Below are positions 50,211-60,336 of a DNA stretch of 60,336 nt, piece after piece. The notes below the pieces were generated by a model that saw only the letters and a program-made list of their open reading frames with translations, was not told the DNA's origin and did no database searches. Position numbers and translations under genes: made by a program. Numbering within the stretch: the stretch's first letter is position 1; each line of letters starts with the position of its first letter. The DNA comes from an uncultured Pseudomonadota bacterium (lineage in GTDB: Bacteria; Myxococcota_A; UBA796; SXON01): contig CAISIK010000018.1 in the NCBI GenBank assembly GCA_903885375.1, positions 1 through 60,336 of the forward strand, read 5' to 3'.

Positions 50211-53003
50211 ATGAAGTCGCTGCTCGATCTGCGGGTGAACGGCGAAGACGTGCGCGTCGCCGTTCCCGAAGCGTGGACCCTCCTCGAGGCCCTGCGTTAC
50301 GCCGCCGGCCTCACCGGCACCAAGCAGGGGTGCGACAAGGGGGATTGCGGCGCCTGCACGGTGCTGGTCAACGGCAAGCCCACCCTGTCCTGCCTCACGC
50401 TCGCCCACGCCACGCGGGGTGAGGTCACCACCATCGAAGGGGTGGCCGGCCCCGACGGTCCCGATCCCGTCCAGCGCGCCTTCGATGTGTGCGGCGCTCT
50501 GCAGTGCGGGTTCTGCCAGCCGGGCATGATCCTCTCGGCGAAGGCCCTGCTCAACCGCGCGCCCGACCCCTCCGACGCCGAAATCCGCGAGGCCCTCTCC
50601 GGCAACCTCTGCCGCTGCACCGGCTACACCAAGATCTTCGAGGCGGTGCGGCTCGCGGCGAAGGGCTGCGAACGCCAGGTGCCCGTACGCTACGGCGAAC
50701 CCGCGCCCGGCTTCCTCGTGGTGGGCGCCCGCGGTCGCAAGGCCGACAGCATCGCGAAGGCCACCGGCGAGACCCTCTACACCGACGACATCCAGCTCCC
50801 GCGCATGGCCCACGGCAAGATCCTGCGCTCGCCTCACGCGCACGCGCGGATCCTGTCGATCGACACGTCGGCGGCCGAGGCCCTGCCCGGGGTCTTCGCC
50901 ACGATGACGGGCGCCGATGTGCCCGTGGCCTACTGCATCATCCCGTGGACGCCCGACGAGACCGCGCTCGCGGTGGGCAAGGTCCGCTACGTGGGGGAGG
51001 GTGTGGCGGCCGTGGCGGCGGTCGACGAGGAGACGGCGAACCGCGCCCTCGCGCTCATCCGGGTGGAGTACGAGGTCCTGCCCATCGTGGCCGATGCCCA
51101 GGCCGCCATCGCGCCGGGCGCGCCGCTGGTGCACGACATCGACTGGAAGGGCCGCGCATGGGAGTCCAACGTCTGCAAGGACGTGGACCTGAGCTTCGGC
51201 GATGTGCCCGCCGGTTTTGCCGCGGCCGACGCCACGGTGGAGGGCCGCTGGTTCTACGAGGGCAGCAACCACGCCGCCATCGAGCCGCACTGCGCCATCG
51301 GTCGGTGGTCGCAGGATGGCGGGCTCACCGTCTGGTCCGCCACCCAGGTCTCGCACTACCTGCACCGCGAGCTGGCCAAGGTCCTCGGCCTCCGCGGGGA
51401 GGATGTCCGCGTGATCCAGCCCGCGCTCGGCGGGGCGTTCGGCGGAAAGTCGGAGCCTTTCGACCTCGAGTTCTGCGTGGCTGTGCTCGCCCGGAAGGCG
51501 GGCCGCCCCGTGAAGATCCTCTACACCCGCGAGGAGGTCTTCTACGCCCACCGCGGGCGCCACCCGATGGACATGGCCTTCAAGGTGGCCGGCACGAAGG
51601 ATGGCCGCATCACCGCGGTAGAAAGCGACATCCTCATCGATGGCGGCGCCTACCACAGCTTCGGGCTCGTCACGACGTACTACTCGGGGCAGCTCCTCAC
51701 TGGCCCCGTGGGGTTCGAGAGCTACCGGTTCCGATCGCGCCGCGTCTACACCAACAAGCCCTGCTGCGGGCCCAAGCGCGGGCACGGCAGCGTGCAGCCG
51801 CGGTTCGCGTTCGAATGCGCGCTGGACGAGCTCGCCGACCGGCTCGAGCTCGACCCGATCGCGCTGCGTCGTCGGAACGTGGTCGGCGCGGGCGAGCGTA
51901 CCGTCAACGGGCAGCTCGTCACCTCCTCGGGTGCGCTGGCCTGCCTCGATGCGGTGGAGGCCGCGAGCGGCTGGAAGGAACGTCGCGGCAAGCTCGGCCG
52001 CGGGCGGGGGCTCGGCGTGGCCACGTCGATGTACATCTCCGGCACCGCCTACCCGATCTACCCGAACGACATGCCCCAGTCGGGCGTGCTCCTTCGCGCC
52101 GACCGGAGCGGCAAGATCACCATCTTCTGCGGCGCCAACGACATCGGCCAGGGCAGCGATGGCATGCTCGCCTACGTGGTGGCTGAAGAAACGGGTGTTT
52201 CGCCGGATGACATCACGGTCATCTCCGGCGACACGGAGCTCACCCCGGTGGACCTCGGCTCCTACTCCAGCCGGGTGACCTTCATGTGCGGCATCGCCGC
52301 GCGTGAGGCGGGCGCGAGCATGGGCACGAAGATGCGGGAGGCCGTGGCGGCGAGCTGGCAGGTGCCGGTCGAGCGCGTCCGGATCGGCTTCGGCGTGGTG
52401 GTCGACGCGGAGGACCCCGACCGTCGCGTGAGCGCCCGCGAGGCGCTGGTCCTGGCGGAGGCGGCGGCGGGCACGCCGCTGAGCGCCGTCGGCGGCTACC
52501 GCACCCGCAAGGTGGGCGGCGAGTACCGGGGCGGCACGATCGGCGCATCGCCAGCCTACTCGGCCACCGCGCACGTGTGCGAGGTCCATGTGGACGAGGA
52601 GACGGGCATCGTGCGCGTGGAGCGCGTCTGGGCGGCGCACGACTGCGGCCGCGCGTTGAACCCCCAGATCGTGGAAGGGCAGATCGAAGGCAGCGTGTAC
52701 ATGGGCTACGCCGAGGCCATCATGGAGGCCCACACCTTCGATGAGCGCGGCCTCCACACCGGCCCCAACCTGCTCGACTACCGGATTCCCACCTCGAAGG
52801 AGTGCCCCGACTTCATCGCCCAGATCGTGGAGTCGATCGATCCGGGCGGGCCCTACGGGGCCAAGGAGGCCGGCGAAGGCCCGCTCCACCCGATCATCCC
52901 GGCCATCGCCAACGCCATCGCCGATGCCGTGGGCGTGCGGCTTCGACGCATCCCGTTCACGCCCGACCGGGTGCTCGCCGCGATCCGCGAAGGGAGGGCC
53001 TGA
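50211..53003 (+). CDS. 4-hydroxybenzoyl-CoA-reductase-like protein: fused 2Fe-2S and molybdopterin subunits, 930 aa
   Basis: Residues 1-~155 are the gamma-type subunit with C41, C46, C49 (GCDKGDCGACT), then CGFCQPG and CRCTGY, for two [2Fe-2S] clusters. From ~165 the molybdopterin subunit follows: GETLYTDDI, ALGGAFGGKSEPFDLEF, NKPCCGPKRGHGSVQPRFAFE, NDIGQGSDGM and PYGAKEAGEGP with the active-site Glu. The sequence around YYSGQLLTGP and GPKRGHG is closer to HcrA than to xanthine dehydrogenase. Such enzymes remove phenolic OH from aryl-CoA thioesters using low-potential electrons. Fusion order is gamma then alpha; the flavin gene follows at once. Confidence 0.85.
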   Translation: MKSLLDLRVNGEDVRVAVPEAWTLLEALRYAAGLTGTKQGCDKGDCGACTVLVNGKPTLSCLTLAHATRGEVTTIEGVAGPDGPDPVQRAFDVCGALQCGFCQPGMILSAKALLNRAPDPSDAEIREALSGNLCRCTGYTKIFEAVRLAAKGCERQVPVRYGEPAPGFLVVGARGRKADSIAKATGETLYTDDIQLPRMAHGKILRSPHAHARILSIDTSAAEALPGVFATMTGADVPVAYCIIPWTPDETALAVGKVRYVGEGVAAVAAVDEETANRALALIRVEYEVLPIVADAQAAIAPGAPLVHDIDWKGRAWESNVCKDVDLSFGDVPAGFAAADATVEGRWFYEGSNHAAIEPHCAIGRWSQDGGLTVWSATQVSHYLHRELAKVLGLRGEDVRVIQPALGGAFGGKSEPFDLEFCVAVLARKAGRPVKILYTREEVFYAHRGRHPMDMAFKVAGTKDGRITAVESDILIDGGAYHSFGLVTTYYSGQLLTGPVGFESYRFRSRRVYTNKPCCGPKRGHGSVQPRFAFECALDELADRLELDPIALRRRNVVGAGERTVNGQLVTSSGALACLDAVEAASGWKERRGKLGRGRGLGVATSMYISGTAYPIYPNDMPQSGVLLRADRSGKITIFCGANDIGQGSDGMLAYVVAEETGVSPDDITVISGDTELTPVDLGSYSSRVTFMCGIAAREAGASMGTKMREAVAASWQVPVERVRIGFGVVVDAEDPDRRVSAREALVLAEAAAGTPLSAVGGYRTRKVGGEYRGGTIGASPAYSATAHVCEVHVDEETGIVRVERVWAAHDCGRALNPQIVEGQIEGSVYMGYAEAIMEAHTFDERGLHTGPNLLDYRIPTSKECPDFIAQIVESIDPGGPYGAKEAGEGPLHPIIPAIANAIADAVGVRLRRIPFTPDRVLAAIREGRA

Positions 53004-53004
53004 C

Positions 53005-53979
53005 ATGCTGCGGATGGACGGTTTCACCTACCGGCACGCCACCTCCTGGGCGCATGCGCTGGAGCTGTGGCAGGCCAATCCCGATGCCCGCTACGTGGCC
53101 GGCGGTACCGACCTGTTGCCCAACGTGAAGCACGGCATCTTCAAGCCGCGCACGCTCGTCGGGCTCTCGGGAATCCCCGGGGGCGTCGAGCTGGTGCACG
53201 AGGGCGTGCGGATCGGCGCGGCCATGCGGCTCCAGGACCTCGCCGACGACCCCGTCGTGCGCGAGCTCCTCCCGCCGCTGGCGGCCTCGGCCGGCCTCGT
53301 GGCCAGCCCGCAGATTCGCGCCATGGGCACGCTCGGCGGCAACGTCCTGCTCGATACGCGCTGCTTGTACTACAACCAGACGGAGCCTTGGCGGCAGGCG
53401 CTCGGCTACTGCCTCAAGGCCTCGGGAACGTGGTGCCACGTGGTGGGCGGCCCGAAGACCTGCGTGGCCACCCAGTCGAGCGACACCGTGCCGGTGCTGC
53501 TCGCGCTCGATGCGCGCCTGCACCTGCTTGGGCCGGCGGGCGCGCGCGTCCTCGCCATCCGCGACCTGTACCGCTTCAACGGCATGGACCACCTCGCGGT
53601 GGAGCCCAACGAGCTGCTCACCGACATCGTCGTGCCGCGGCCCGGCGGTGGCTTCCGGGGCAGCTACCAGAAGCTCCGCACCCGCGACAGCATCGACTTC
53701 CCCCAGCTCGGCGTAGCCATCTGCGGCGAATGGGCGGGCACCACCCCCACCCGCCTCGAGATCGTCATCGGCGCCGCGAGCCCCCAGCCGAAGCCCCTCC
53801 GGGGCCTCGAAGCCTTCCTCGGCCGCCCGCTGGGCGACGAGGGTGTGCAGGAGATCGCCACGCTGGCGCACAAGCAGACCCGCCCGCAGGACAGCGTGCA
53901 CGGCGGGGCCGCGTGGCGCCGCCAGATGGCCGCCGTCTTCGTGCGAAGGGGGCTCACCCAACTTCGCGAAGCAAAGTAG
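53005..53979 (+). CDS. HcrB-like FAD subunit with extra 4Fe-4S site, 324 aa
   Basis: FAD-binding VAGGTDLLPNVKHG and MGTLGGNVLLDTRC. The key feature is a four-cysteine insertion at C120, C136, C144 and C153, whose spacing (16, 8, 9) equals that of the [4Fe-4S] ligands of the beta subunit of 4-hydroxybenzoyl-CoA reductase (C122, C138, C146, C155 in Thauera). This cluster is diagnostic of that reductase branch and is absent from the flavin subunit at 22500. ATG 53005 follows the alpha stop by one base. No ferredoxin or aromatic-CoA ligase is adjacent. Confidence 0.85.
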   Translation: MLRMDGFTYRHATSWAHALELWQANPDARYVAGGTDLLPNVKHGIFKPRTLVGLSGIPGGVELVHEGVRIGAAMRLQDLADDPVVRELLPPLAASAGLVASPQIRAMGTLGGNVLLDTRCLYYNQTEPWRQALGYCLKASGTWCHVVGGPKTCVATQSSDTVPVLLALDARLHLLGPAGARVLAIRDLYRFNGMDHLAVEPNELLTDIVVPRPGGGFRGSYQKLRTRDSIDFPQLGVAICGEWAGTTPTRLEIVIGAASPQPKPLRGLEAFLGRPLGDEGVQEIATLAHKQTRPQDSVHGGAAWRRQMAAVFVRRGLTQLREAK

Positions 53980-54033
53980 GGGAGCCCCCGAGCGTGAACC
54001 GGGGAGGGGCCGAGGAGGCCCCCCGAAAGGCCA

Positions 54034-54618
54034 TCAGTCGTTCTTCTTCTTCTTCTTCTTGTCCTTGTGGTCGTCATCGCCCTGGCCGGCGCGGGGAGCG
54101 AAGGCGCTGCCCTGCTTGTGGTCGGGGTCGGCGGCGGTGGCGGCCGGCTCGGTGGTCTTCACCTCGACCGCGCCGGGGGCGGCGGGGGTGCCGGCGGCCG
54201 GGGTGCCGGGGGCGGGGAGGGTGCCGGGGGGCGTGGGCGCGGCGGTCGCAGCGCCGGTGCCGCACGAAGCGGGGATGGCATCCACGGCGGCCTTGCAGCC
54301 CATCGCCAGACCGGCCTTGCCTTCCGGCGTGGCGGCGGCGGCGCGCCAGGCGTCGGTCGTCTGCTTGAAGCCCGTCTCCGAGGCGGCCTTCATGGCCGGA
54401 TCCATCTGCGCGAGGCAGGCCGACATCTTCTTCATGTAGTCGTCACATTCGGGAACGCCGATGGCCCCGTCGGCCGCGACGGGCGCCGGCGGCGGAGGCG
54501 CGACCACGGGCGCCGGCGGGGCGGCGGGGGGCGGCGGGGGGGCTTCGGTGGAGCCGCCGGTGCAGGCGAGGGCGAAGCCGAGGGCGATCGAGAGCGAGCC
54601 GAAGAGTCGATGGGACAT
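54034..54618 (-). CDS. Small lipoprotein with Pro/Ala linkers and Lys tail, 194 aa
   Basis: Signal MSHRLFGSLSIALGFALAC with a lipobox, then a Pro/Ala-rich spacer. Residues ~55-120 form a compact helical unit with three or four cysteines (PECDDYMKKMSACL, AMGCKAAVDAIPASC), probably a disulfide-linked hairpin. A second Pro/Ala/Thr-rich linker ends in a run of six lysines. The TTC repeat at the 3' end of the gene encodes those lysines. No family recognised; possibly an anchor or binding protein of the envelope. Confidence 0.65.
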   Translation of the reverse strand: MSHRLFGSLSIALGFALACTGGSTEAPPPPPAAPPAPVVAPPPPAPVAADGAIGVPECDDYMKKMSACLAQMDPAMKAASETGFKQTTDAWRAAAATPEGKAGLAMGCKAAVDAIPASCGTGAATAAPTPPGTLPAPGTPAAGTPAAPGAVEVKTTEPAATAADPDHKQGSAFAPRAGQGDDDHKDKKKKKKND

Positions 54619-54812
54619 GAAACACCTTGGGGGATCGAGGAGGACGACCGCCGACAGCGTACGCCCTTGCTCTTGCCACGTCAATCCCCGAGCATTCCAA
54701 ACGACGGGGACATGGGCAGAAGGCTTGCGCGGAAGGGTGATCCCCGATAGCCCGCGCGACCCGCAGAGGAGCCACTCCCCTGCGCCCACGATTCGACGCC
54801 TCCGGAGCAGCC

Positions 54813-56915
<2,103 letters not shown>

Positions 56916-56921
56916 GTCCAC

Positions 56922-58118
56922 GTGGCCAAGCCCGGGCAGGAGGGCGCAGCGGTTCGAGCGCTGCAGGCAATTCTTCCCGGCGGTCTCCGTCCCGGCGAGG
57001 TGGGCGCGCTCGTGTCCCCCGCCGGCATCGGCAAGACCCAGCTGCTCATCTACACCGCCTTGGAGCGCCTCCTCGCGGGTGATGTGGTCCTCCACGTCGC
57101 GATCCGGGAGTCGGTCCTCGCGGTGCGCGATGCGTACGACAGCATGCTCTCGAGCATGTACGGCGCCACCGGCGAGGCCCGGGCTGCGGCTCTCCACGGC
57201 GTTGAACGCCGGCGGATGATCCACAGCACCCGCGGCGGCGCGCTCGATGTGAACCGCCTCGTCACCATCCTCAAGACCCTCGCCGAGGTCGTGGAGTTCC
57301 ACCCCCGGCTGGTAGTGATCGACGGCCAGGCCCCCGAGGCCGACACGCTGCCCGCCCTGCGCGCGCTCGCGGCCGAGAACAACCTCGCGCTCTGGTTCGC
57401 CTGGACGCCCGCGGCGGGCGAGGAGCCCGTGGGCGATGTCGTGCTCGCGCTCACCTACCGCGCGGGCGACCTGTGGCTCAACGCCGTGCGCGGGCCCGCC
57501 CACGAGCCCGTGCGCGTTCCCCGCGGCAGCCTCGCTTCGCCCGAGCCGCTCGGCGCCGGCGAGGTGGGTGCCGGAGGCGAGGGCGCCGTGCTCTACTCCG
57601 GCGGCGCCAGTGGCACGGAAGAGGCCTTCGGCGCGGCGGCGGAGCGGCACGGGGTGCGGGAGGTGAACTTCACCTTCACCGGCCACGTCCAAGCCCGTAC
57701 CCGCGGCGCTCACCCCCTCACCGAGCGCGAGCTCGCCGAGGGGGATGTCTCACTCGCCTACGTGTCCCGGCGCCTCCGCCGCTCGTACAGCTCGAGCGCG
57801 ATGATCCGCCGGGTGCTGCAGAGCCTCTGGCACCAGGTGCGCAGCGCCCAGGTGGTGCTGGTGGTGGGCACCATCCAGGAGGATGGCACCGTCACCGGCG
57901 GCACCGGCTGGTCGGTGGAGCTGGCCCGGATGTGGAACAAGCGCCTCTGGGTCTACGACCAGGAGAAGGAGGGCTGGTACCGCTGGTCGAACGACGAGTG
58001 GCTGCCCGACTCGCCGATCCTCGGCGCCGAGAGCTTCTGCGGCACCGGCACGCGCTACCTGTCCGACTCCGGCCGCGCGGCGATCGACCAGCTCTTCGCC
58101 CGGTCCTTCGCGGGCTGA
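56922..58118 (+). CDS. RecA/KaiC-like ATPase fused to a SLOG-like Rossmann domain, 398 aa
   Basis: N-terminal ~220 residues: GGLRPGEVGALVSPAGIGKTQLL (P-loop, residues 32-39) and Walker B-like PRLVVIDG, a RecA/KaiC-type ATPase core lacking a recognisable partner domain. C-terminal ~175 residues: AVLYSGGASGTEEAFG, a TFTGHVQARTRG stretch, then VLVVGTIQEDGTVTGGTGWSVELA, the glycine pattern of SLOG nucleotide-binding domains. SLOG proteins bind nucleotide-derived ligands and are common in stress or immunity systems. GTG 56922 lies six bases after the EF-G stop, so the two are probably co-transcribed. Function unknown. Confidence 0.65.
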   Translation: MAKPGQEGAAVRALQAILPGGLRPGEVGALVSPAGIGKTQLLIYTALERLLAGDVVLHVAIRESVLAVRDAYDSMLSSMYGATGEARAAALHGVERRRMIHSTRGGALDVNRLVTILKTLAEVVEFHPRLVVIDGQAPEADTLPALRALAAENNLALWFAWTPAAGEEPVGDVVLALTYRAGDLWLNAVRGPAHEPVRVPRGSLASPEPLGAGEVGAGGEGAVLYSGGASGTEEAFGAAAERHGVREVNFTFTGHVQARTRGAHPLTERELAEGDVSLAYVSRRLRRSYSSSAMIRRVLQSLWHQVRSAQVVLVVGTIQEDGTVTGGTGWSVELARMWNKRLWVYDQEKEGWYRWSNDEWLPDSPILGAESFCGTGTRYLSDSGRAAIDQLFARSFAG

Positions 58119-58127
58119 ACCTCGCCG

Positions 58128-58709
58128 TCAGGCGAGCAGCGTACGTTCGACCCAGAAGCCCTGGGGATCGCGCACCCGGTAGCGCACCACGTTGCCGACG
58201 GCCTCGATGACCTCACCCCGCTGGGCTGGCACCCAGGCGCCCTCCACGAGGCCCGCCGGCAGGTCGACCATGCGACCAGGCGTGCCCTCGGGCACCCGGG
58301 TGGGGCCGGCCGCGCCAAGCCCGCCGCTCAGCGACCAGGCCTCGGGAAAACCCTGCTCGCGCAGCCAGTGGGCCACGCCCCAGGACCGCGCCCCGGCCGC
58401 ACAGTACACGGTGATCGGTCGGTCCTTCGGGAGCCGGTCGAGGTGGTGGGGCACGAGGTCCATCGGCAGGAGCATGGCCCCCACCGCCACGCCCGACGCC
58501 AGCTCGCCCGGCTCGCGGATGTCGAGGAGCAGCGAACCGGCGATGGGCGACTCCACCTCGAGATCGGCGAGGTCGGGCTCATCGGGCGGCACCGCACCGG
58601 GGTCGGCGCGAGTCCAGGAGGCCTCGGGCGGCGCTGTTCCACGTGAAACGCGCGGAGCCGGGCCCACGAAGGCGCGGTCGGCGAGGTTGCGGAGCAGGCG
58701 GCGAAGCAT
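58128..58709 (-). CDS. Rhodanese-domain protein, 193 aa
   Basis: A rhodanese fold (SLLLDIREPGELASGVAVGAMLLP, ITVYCAAGARSWGVAHWL) with the catalytic Cys in CAAGAR, whose loop length suits sulfur transfer. The N-terminal ~45 residues are Arg/Pro-rich with no signal. After the rhodanese comes a ~50-residue beta-rich tail (VEGAWVPAQRGEVIEA, RYRVRDPQGFWVERTLL) that looks like a small SH3-like or KOW-like module. ATG 58707-58709. It is convergent with the ATPase-SLOG gene, 9 bases apart. Confidence 0.8.
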   Translation of the reverse strand: MLRRLLRNLADRAFVGPAPRVSRGTAPPEASWTRADPGAVPPDEPDLADLEVESPIAGSLLLDIREPGELASGVAVGAMLLPMDLVPHHLDRLPKDRPITVYCAAGARSWGVAHWLREQGFPEAWSLSGGLGAAGPTRVPEGTPGRMVDLPAGLVEGAWVPAQRGEVIEAVGNVVRYRVRDPQGFWVERTLLA

Positions 58710-58782
58710 GGGAGCGCCGTATCTTGGTGCCCCGACCGGGGCCCGGGCGGCACCCCCGCCGGGAAGCGGGTAAGCCGCTCCC

Positions 58783-59241
58783 GTGACCCTCCTCCCCCTG
58801 ATCCTCAGCCTCCTCTCCTGCAGCGCCGCCCGCCGCGCCGAGCTCCGCGAGGTGGGCGACCAGGCCCAGCTCGGCGCCGCCGTCGACACGTACTGGAAGG
58901 CCGCCCGCTGGGGGGATGTGCGCACCCTCGGCTCGTTCCTGCTGGAGCCCGCCGACCGCCTCGCCGTGGCGCGGGTCGTGGCCACGCCGAAGCTCCGCGT
59001 GACGGACGCCACGGTCCTGCAAGCCGTGGTCGGCCCCGAGCTCCTGGAGCCGAAGGCCCGCAGCAAGACCGACCGCGCGGAACGCTGGCGGGAGGGCACC
59101 GTGCTGGTGAAGGTCGAAGCCTACGCGCTCAACTCCGACCGTCTCACCGTAGAGACCGTGGAGCAGGCCTGGGTGCGCGACGCGCGGGGCTGGCACGTGG
59201 ACACCGCGGCCTCCCCCATCGATCCCGACCGCCCTTGGTAA
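58783..59241 (+). CDS. Small lipoprotein of unknown function, 152 aa
   Basis: GTG 58783; signal TLLPLILSLLSC gives a lipoprotein with Cys13. The mature part is mixed helix and strand (LGAAVDTYWKAARWGDVRTL, TVLVKVEAYALNSDRLTVETVEQAWVRDARGW), which could be an NTF2-like or similar small fold. Residues are well conserved in type but match no named family for me. TAAGCC ends six bases before the start, with no Shine-Dalgarno. The MYXO-CTERM gene follows 13 bases later. Confidence 0.6.
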   Translation: MTLLPLILSLLSCSAARRAELREVGDQAQLGAAVDTYWKAARWGDVRTLGSFLLEPADRLAVARVVATPKLRVTDATVLQAVVGPELLEPKARSKTDRAERWREGTVLVKVEAYALNSDRLTVETVEQAWVRDARGWHVDTAASPIDPDRPW

Positions 59242-59254
59242 CGAGAGGCCCACG

Positions 59255-60250
59255 ATGTTGAATCTCCTCTTCCTCGGCAACAGCTACACCTTCCAGAACG
59301 ACCTCGACGAGCGCACGCGCGAGGCGCTCACGCAGCTCGCCGCCGACACCTGGACGGAGGGAGAGACCCGGCGGCTGGCCGAAGGGGGATACACCTTCGT
59401 GAACCACCTCGCCCGCACCGAGGAGGCGGGGAGCGCCTGGCAGCTCGCCCTCGCCGACGGCACGGCGGCGTGGGACTGGGTGGTGCTCCAGGAGCAGAGC
59501 CAGATTCCCGGCTTCCCCACCACGCAGGGCGAGTACCGCGCGAGTGTGGACGCCGCGGTGGCGCTCGACGACCTCGCCGAAGCCCGCGGCGCGCAGGTGA
59601 TCTTCCTCAACACCTGGGGCCGCCGCGACGGCGACGCGCAGAACCCCGACCGCTTCCCCGACTTCCCCACCATGGAGGGCCACCTGGAGGAGGGCTACCG
59701 CGCCTACCGCGATGCCACCTCCACCGAGGCCCGCCCCACCTACGTGGCCCCTGCCGGCCCCGCCTTCGCCCGCGTGTACAACAACGTCCTCGCCGCCGGG
59801 GGCGACCCCGCCGCGCCGGACAGTGACTTCACCCGCCTTTACAGCGCCGACGGCAGCCACCCCTCGCCGCTGGGCACCTGGCTCGTGGCCTACGTGCTGG
59901 CCGCCTCGCTCACGGGCGAATCCCCCGTGGGCCTGCCCACGCCATCCGGACTCGCCGAAGCGGACGCCCTCATGGTGCAGACCGCGGCCGCCGACACCGT
60001 GTTCGACGAGGCGCTCGGCTACACCTACCCCTGGCCCAAGCCGGTCGACACGGGCACCGACACCGGCACCGGCGGGGACACCGGCACCGGCACCGACTCG
60101 GGCGCCGACACCGCCGCGAGCGGCGACACGGCCGCAGACACCGGTGCTGCGCCCACCGGCTGCGGCTGCAGCTCCGCCGCTGGCGCCTGGGCACCCGCCG
60201 CCACCACGCTCGCCTTCGCCCTCAGCCGGCGGCGACGCCCGCGCGCCTAG
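59255..60250 (+). CDS. SGNH-hydrolase-like (DUF4886-like) protein with MYXO-CTERM tail, 331 aa
   Basis: The chain begins MLNLLFLGNSYTFQND, which is block I of an SGNH hydrolase itself (Ser in GNSYT). VLQEQSQIP supplies block II/III residues and SADGSHPSPLGTWL supplies the C-terminal DxxH. No signal peptide precedes block I, and the upstream frame overlaps the previous gene. The C-terminal ~70 residues are Asp/Thr/Gly repeats, then GCGCSS, a hydrophobic helix and an Arg cluster: a MYXO-CTERM-type sorting tail, normally found on secreted proteins. The missing N-terminal signal is odd. Confidence 0.72.
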   Translation: MLNLLFLGNSYTFQNDLDERTREALTQLAADTWTEGETRRLAEGGYTFVNHLARTEEAGSAWQLALADGTAAWDWVVLQEQSQIPGFPTTQGEYRASVDAAVALDDLAEARGAQVIFLNTWGRRDGDAQNPDRFPDFPTMEGHLEEGYRAYRDATSTEARPTYVAPAGPAFARVYNNVLAAGGDPAAPDSDFTRLYSADGSHPSPLGTWLVAYVLAASLTGESPVGLPTPSGLAEADALMVQTAAADTVFDEALGYTYPWPKPVDTGTDTGTGGDTGTGTDSGADTAASGDTAADTGAAPTGCGCSSAAGAWAPAATTLAFALSRRRRPRA

Positions 60251-60336
60251 AAGGGGATGTCCTCATCCGAGCCGTAGGGCGGCGCCTCATCCGCACCGCC
60301 ACCGCCGCGACCGGCTCCACCGCCGCCGCCGCCGCC
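60247..60336 (-). CDS. ssb: Single-stranded DNA-binding protein, C-terminal tail (runs off the right edge)
   Basis: The reverse strand encodes a Gly-rich run followed by DEAPPYGSDEDIPF and a TAG stop (60247-60249). Gly-rich linker plus acidic DEDIPF tip is the hallmark of bacterial SSB, the segment that recruits repair and replication proteins. Only 29 residues lie in the window; the OB fold is beyond the edge. The stop overlaps the convergent MYXO-CTERM gene stop by two bases. Confidence 0.88.
   Translation of the reverse strand, partial: GGGGGGGAGRGGGGADEAPPYGSDEDIPF

Noticed and set aside
49428..53027. 1199-codon open frame on the reverse strand
   Set aside because: Only the last 250 codons (from 50177) are the real FGE-like gene; the rest lies opposite the molybdenum-enzyme gene and looks random.
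54037..54060. TTC repeat as a possible regulatory microsatellite
   Set aside because: It simply encodes the Lys tail of the lipoprotein on the reverse strand; length is short and no phase-variable promoter is near.

Overview
The window is very GC-rich DNA, almost certainly from a bacterium of the Myxococcota / former Deltaproteobacteria. The evidence is a secreted protein ending in a MYXO-CTERM-like tail (Cys-Gly-Cys, hydrophobic helix, Arg cluster; 59255-60250), Asp-Thr-Gly-rich linkers after several lipobox cysteines, an eukaryote-like Ser/Thr kinase with an ATPase/TPR tail, many small lipoproteins, and an elongation factor G of the spd/mtEFG1 type. No rRNA, tRNA, CRISPR array or intact insertion sequence was seen.

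Region 1-6.1 kb is accessory and partly decayed. It holds a short edge fragment, a cluster of GGAAGC inverted repeats, a 59-residue ORF abutting an 804-residue SF2 helicase, a type II toxin-antitoxin pair (PIN toxin plus Phd-like antitoxin) with a clear operator, a 63-residue Cys-rich protein, a broken UPF0175/DUF3368 toxin-antitoxin pair, and relics of an alpha/beta hydrolase, an RDD protein and an unidentified C-terminus. The helicase stretch looks less GC-rich than the rest, which suggests transfer.

Region 6.1-19.5 kb is mostly envelope and signalling: a reverse operon (response regulator, DUF1207-like protein, Ig-like-repeat lipoprotein), a forward set (coiled-coil protein, small membrane protein, two-CNB-domain protein), a membrane patatin interrupted by one in-frame TAG, a PNGase F-like lipoprotein, dihydrolipoyl dehydrogenase, an Ala-rich lipoprotein and two family 2 glycosyltransferases.

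Region 19.9-24.1 kb is a four-gene operon for a xanthine-dehydrogenase-family molybdenum hydroxylase plus an alpha/beta hydrolase. A second enzyme of this family lies at 50.2-54.0 kb. It resembles 4-hydroxybenzoyl-CoA reductase, with the iron-sulfur and molybdopterin subunits fused and a flavin subunit that carries the four-cysteine 4Fe-4S loop.

Region 24.1-29.7 kb (reverse) is a tightly coupled run: 7Fe-type ferredoxin, Ser/Thr kinase-ATPase, UvrC, c-type cytochrome lipoprotein. Region 29.8-42.2 kb alternates strands. It has RNA methyltransferases, lipid genes (lipid-kinase-like protein, phosphatidylserine decarboxylase, fatty acid hydroxylase, acyltransferase), an agmatinase-family enzyme, a Nudix-like protein with altered catalytic residues, a NifU-domain protein and a DUF1704 metallopeptidase.

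Region 42.2-50.2 kb is a seven-gene reverse operon with stop/start overlaps at all but one junction: two formylglycine-generating-enzyme-like proteins, a membrane SGNH hydrolase, a small lipocalin-like protein, chorismate synthase, TldD and PmbA. The right end has a Lys-tailed lipoprotein, EF-G, a RecA-like ATPase fused to a SLOG-like domain, a rhodanese, a lipoprotein, the MYXO-CTERM SGNH protein and the last codons of ssb. Many isolated genes lack a Shine-Dalgarno and instead have a TAnnnT-like box 5-8 bases before the start codon, which suggests widespread leaderless transcription.
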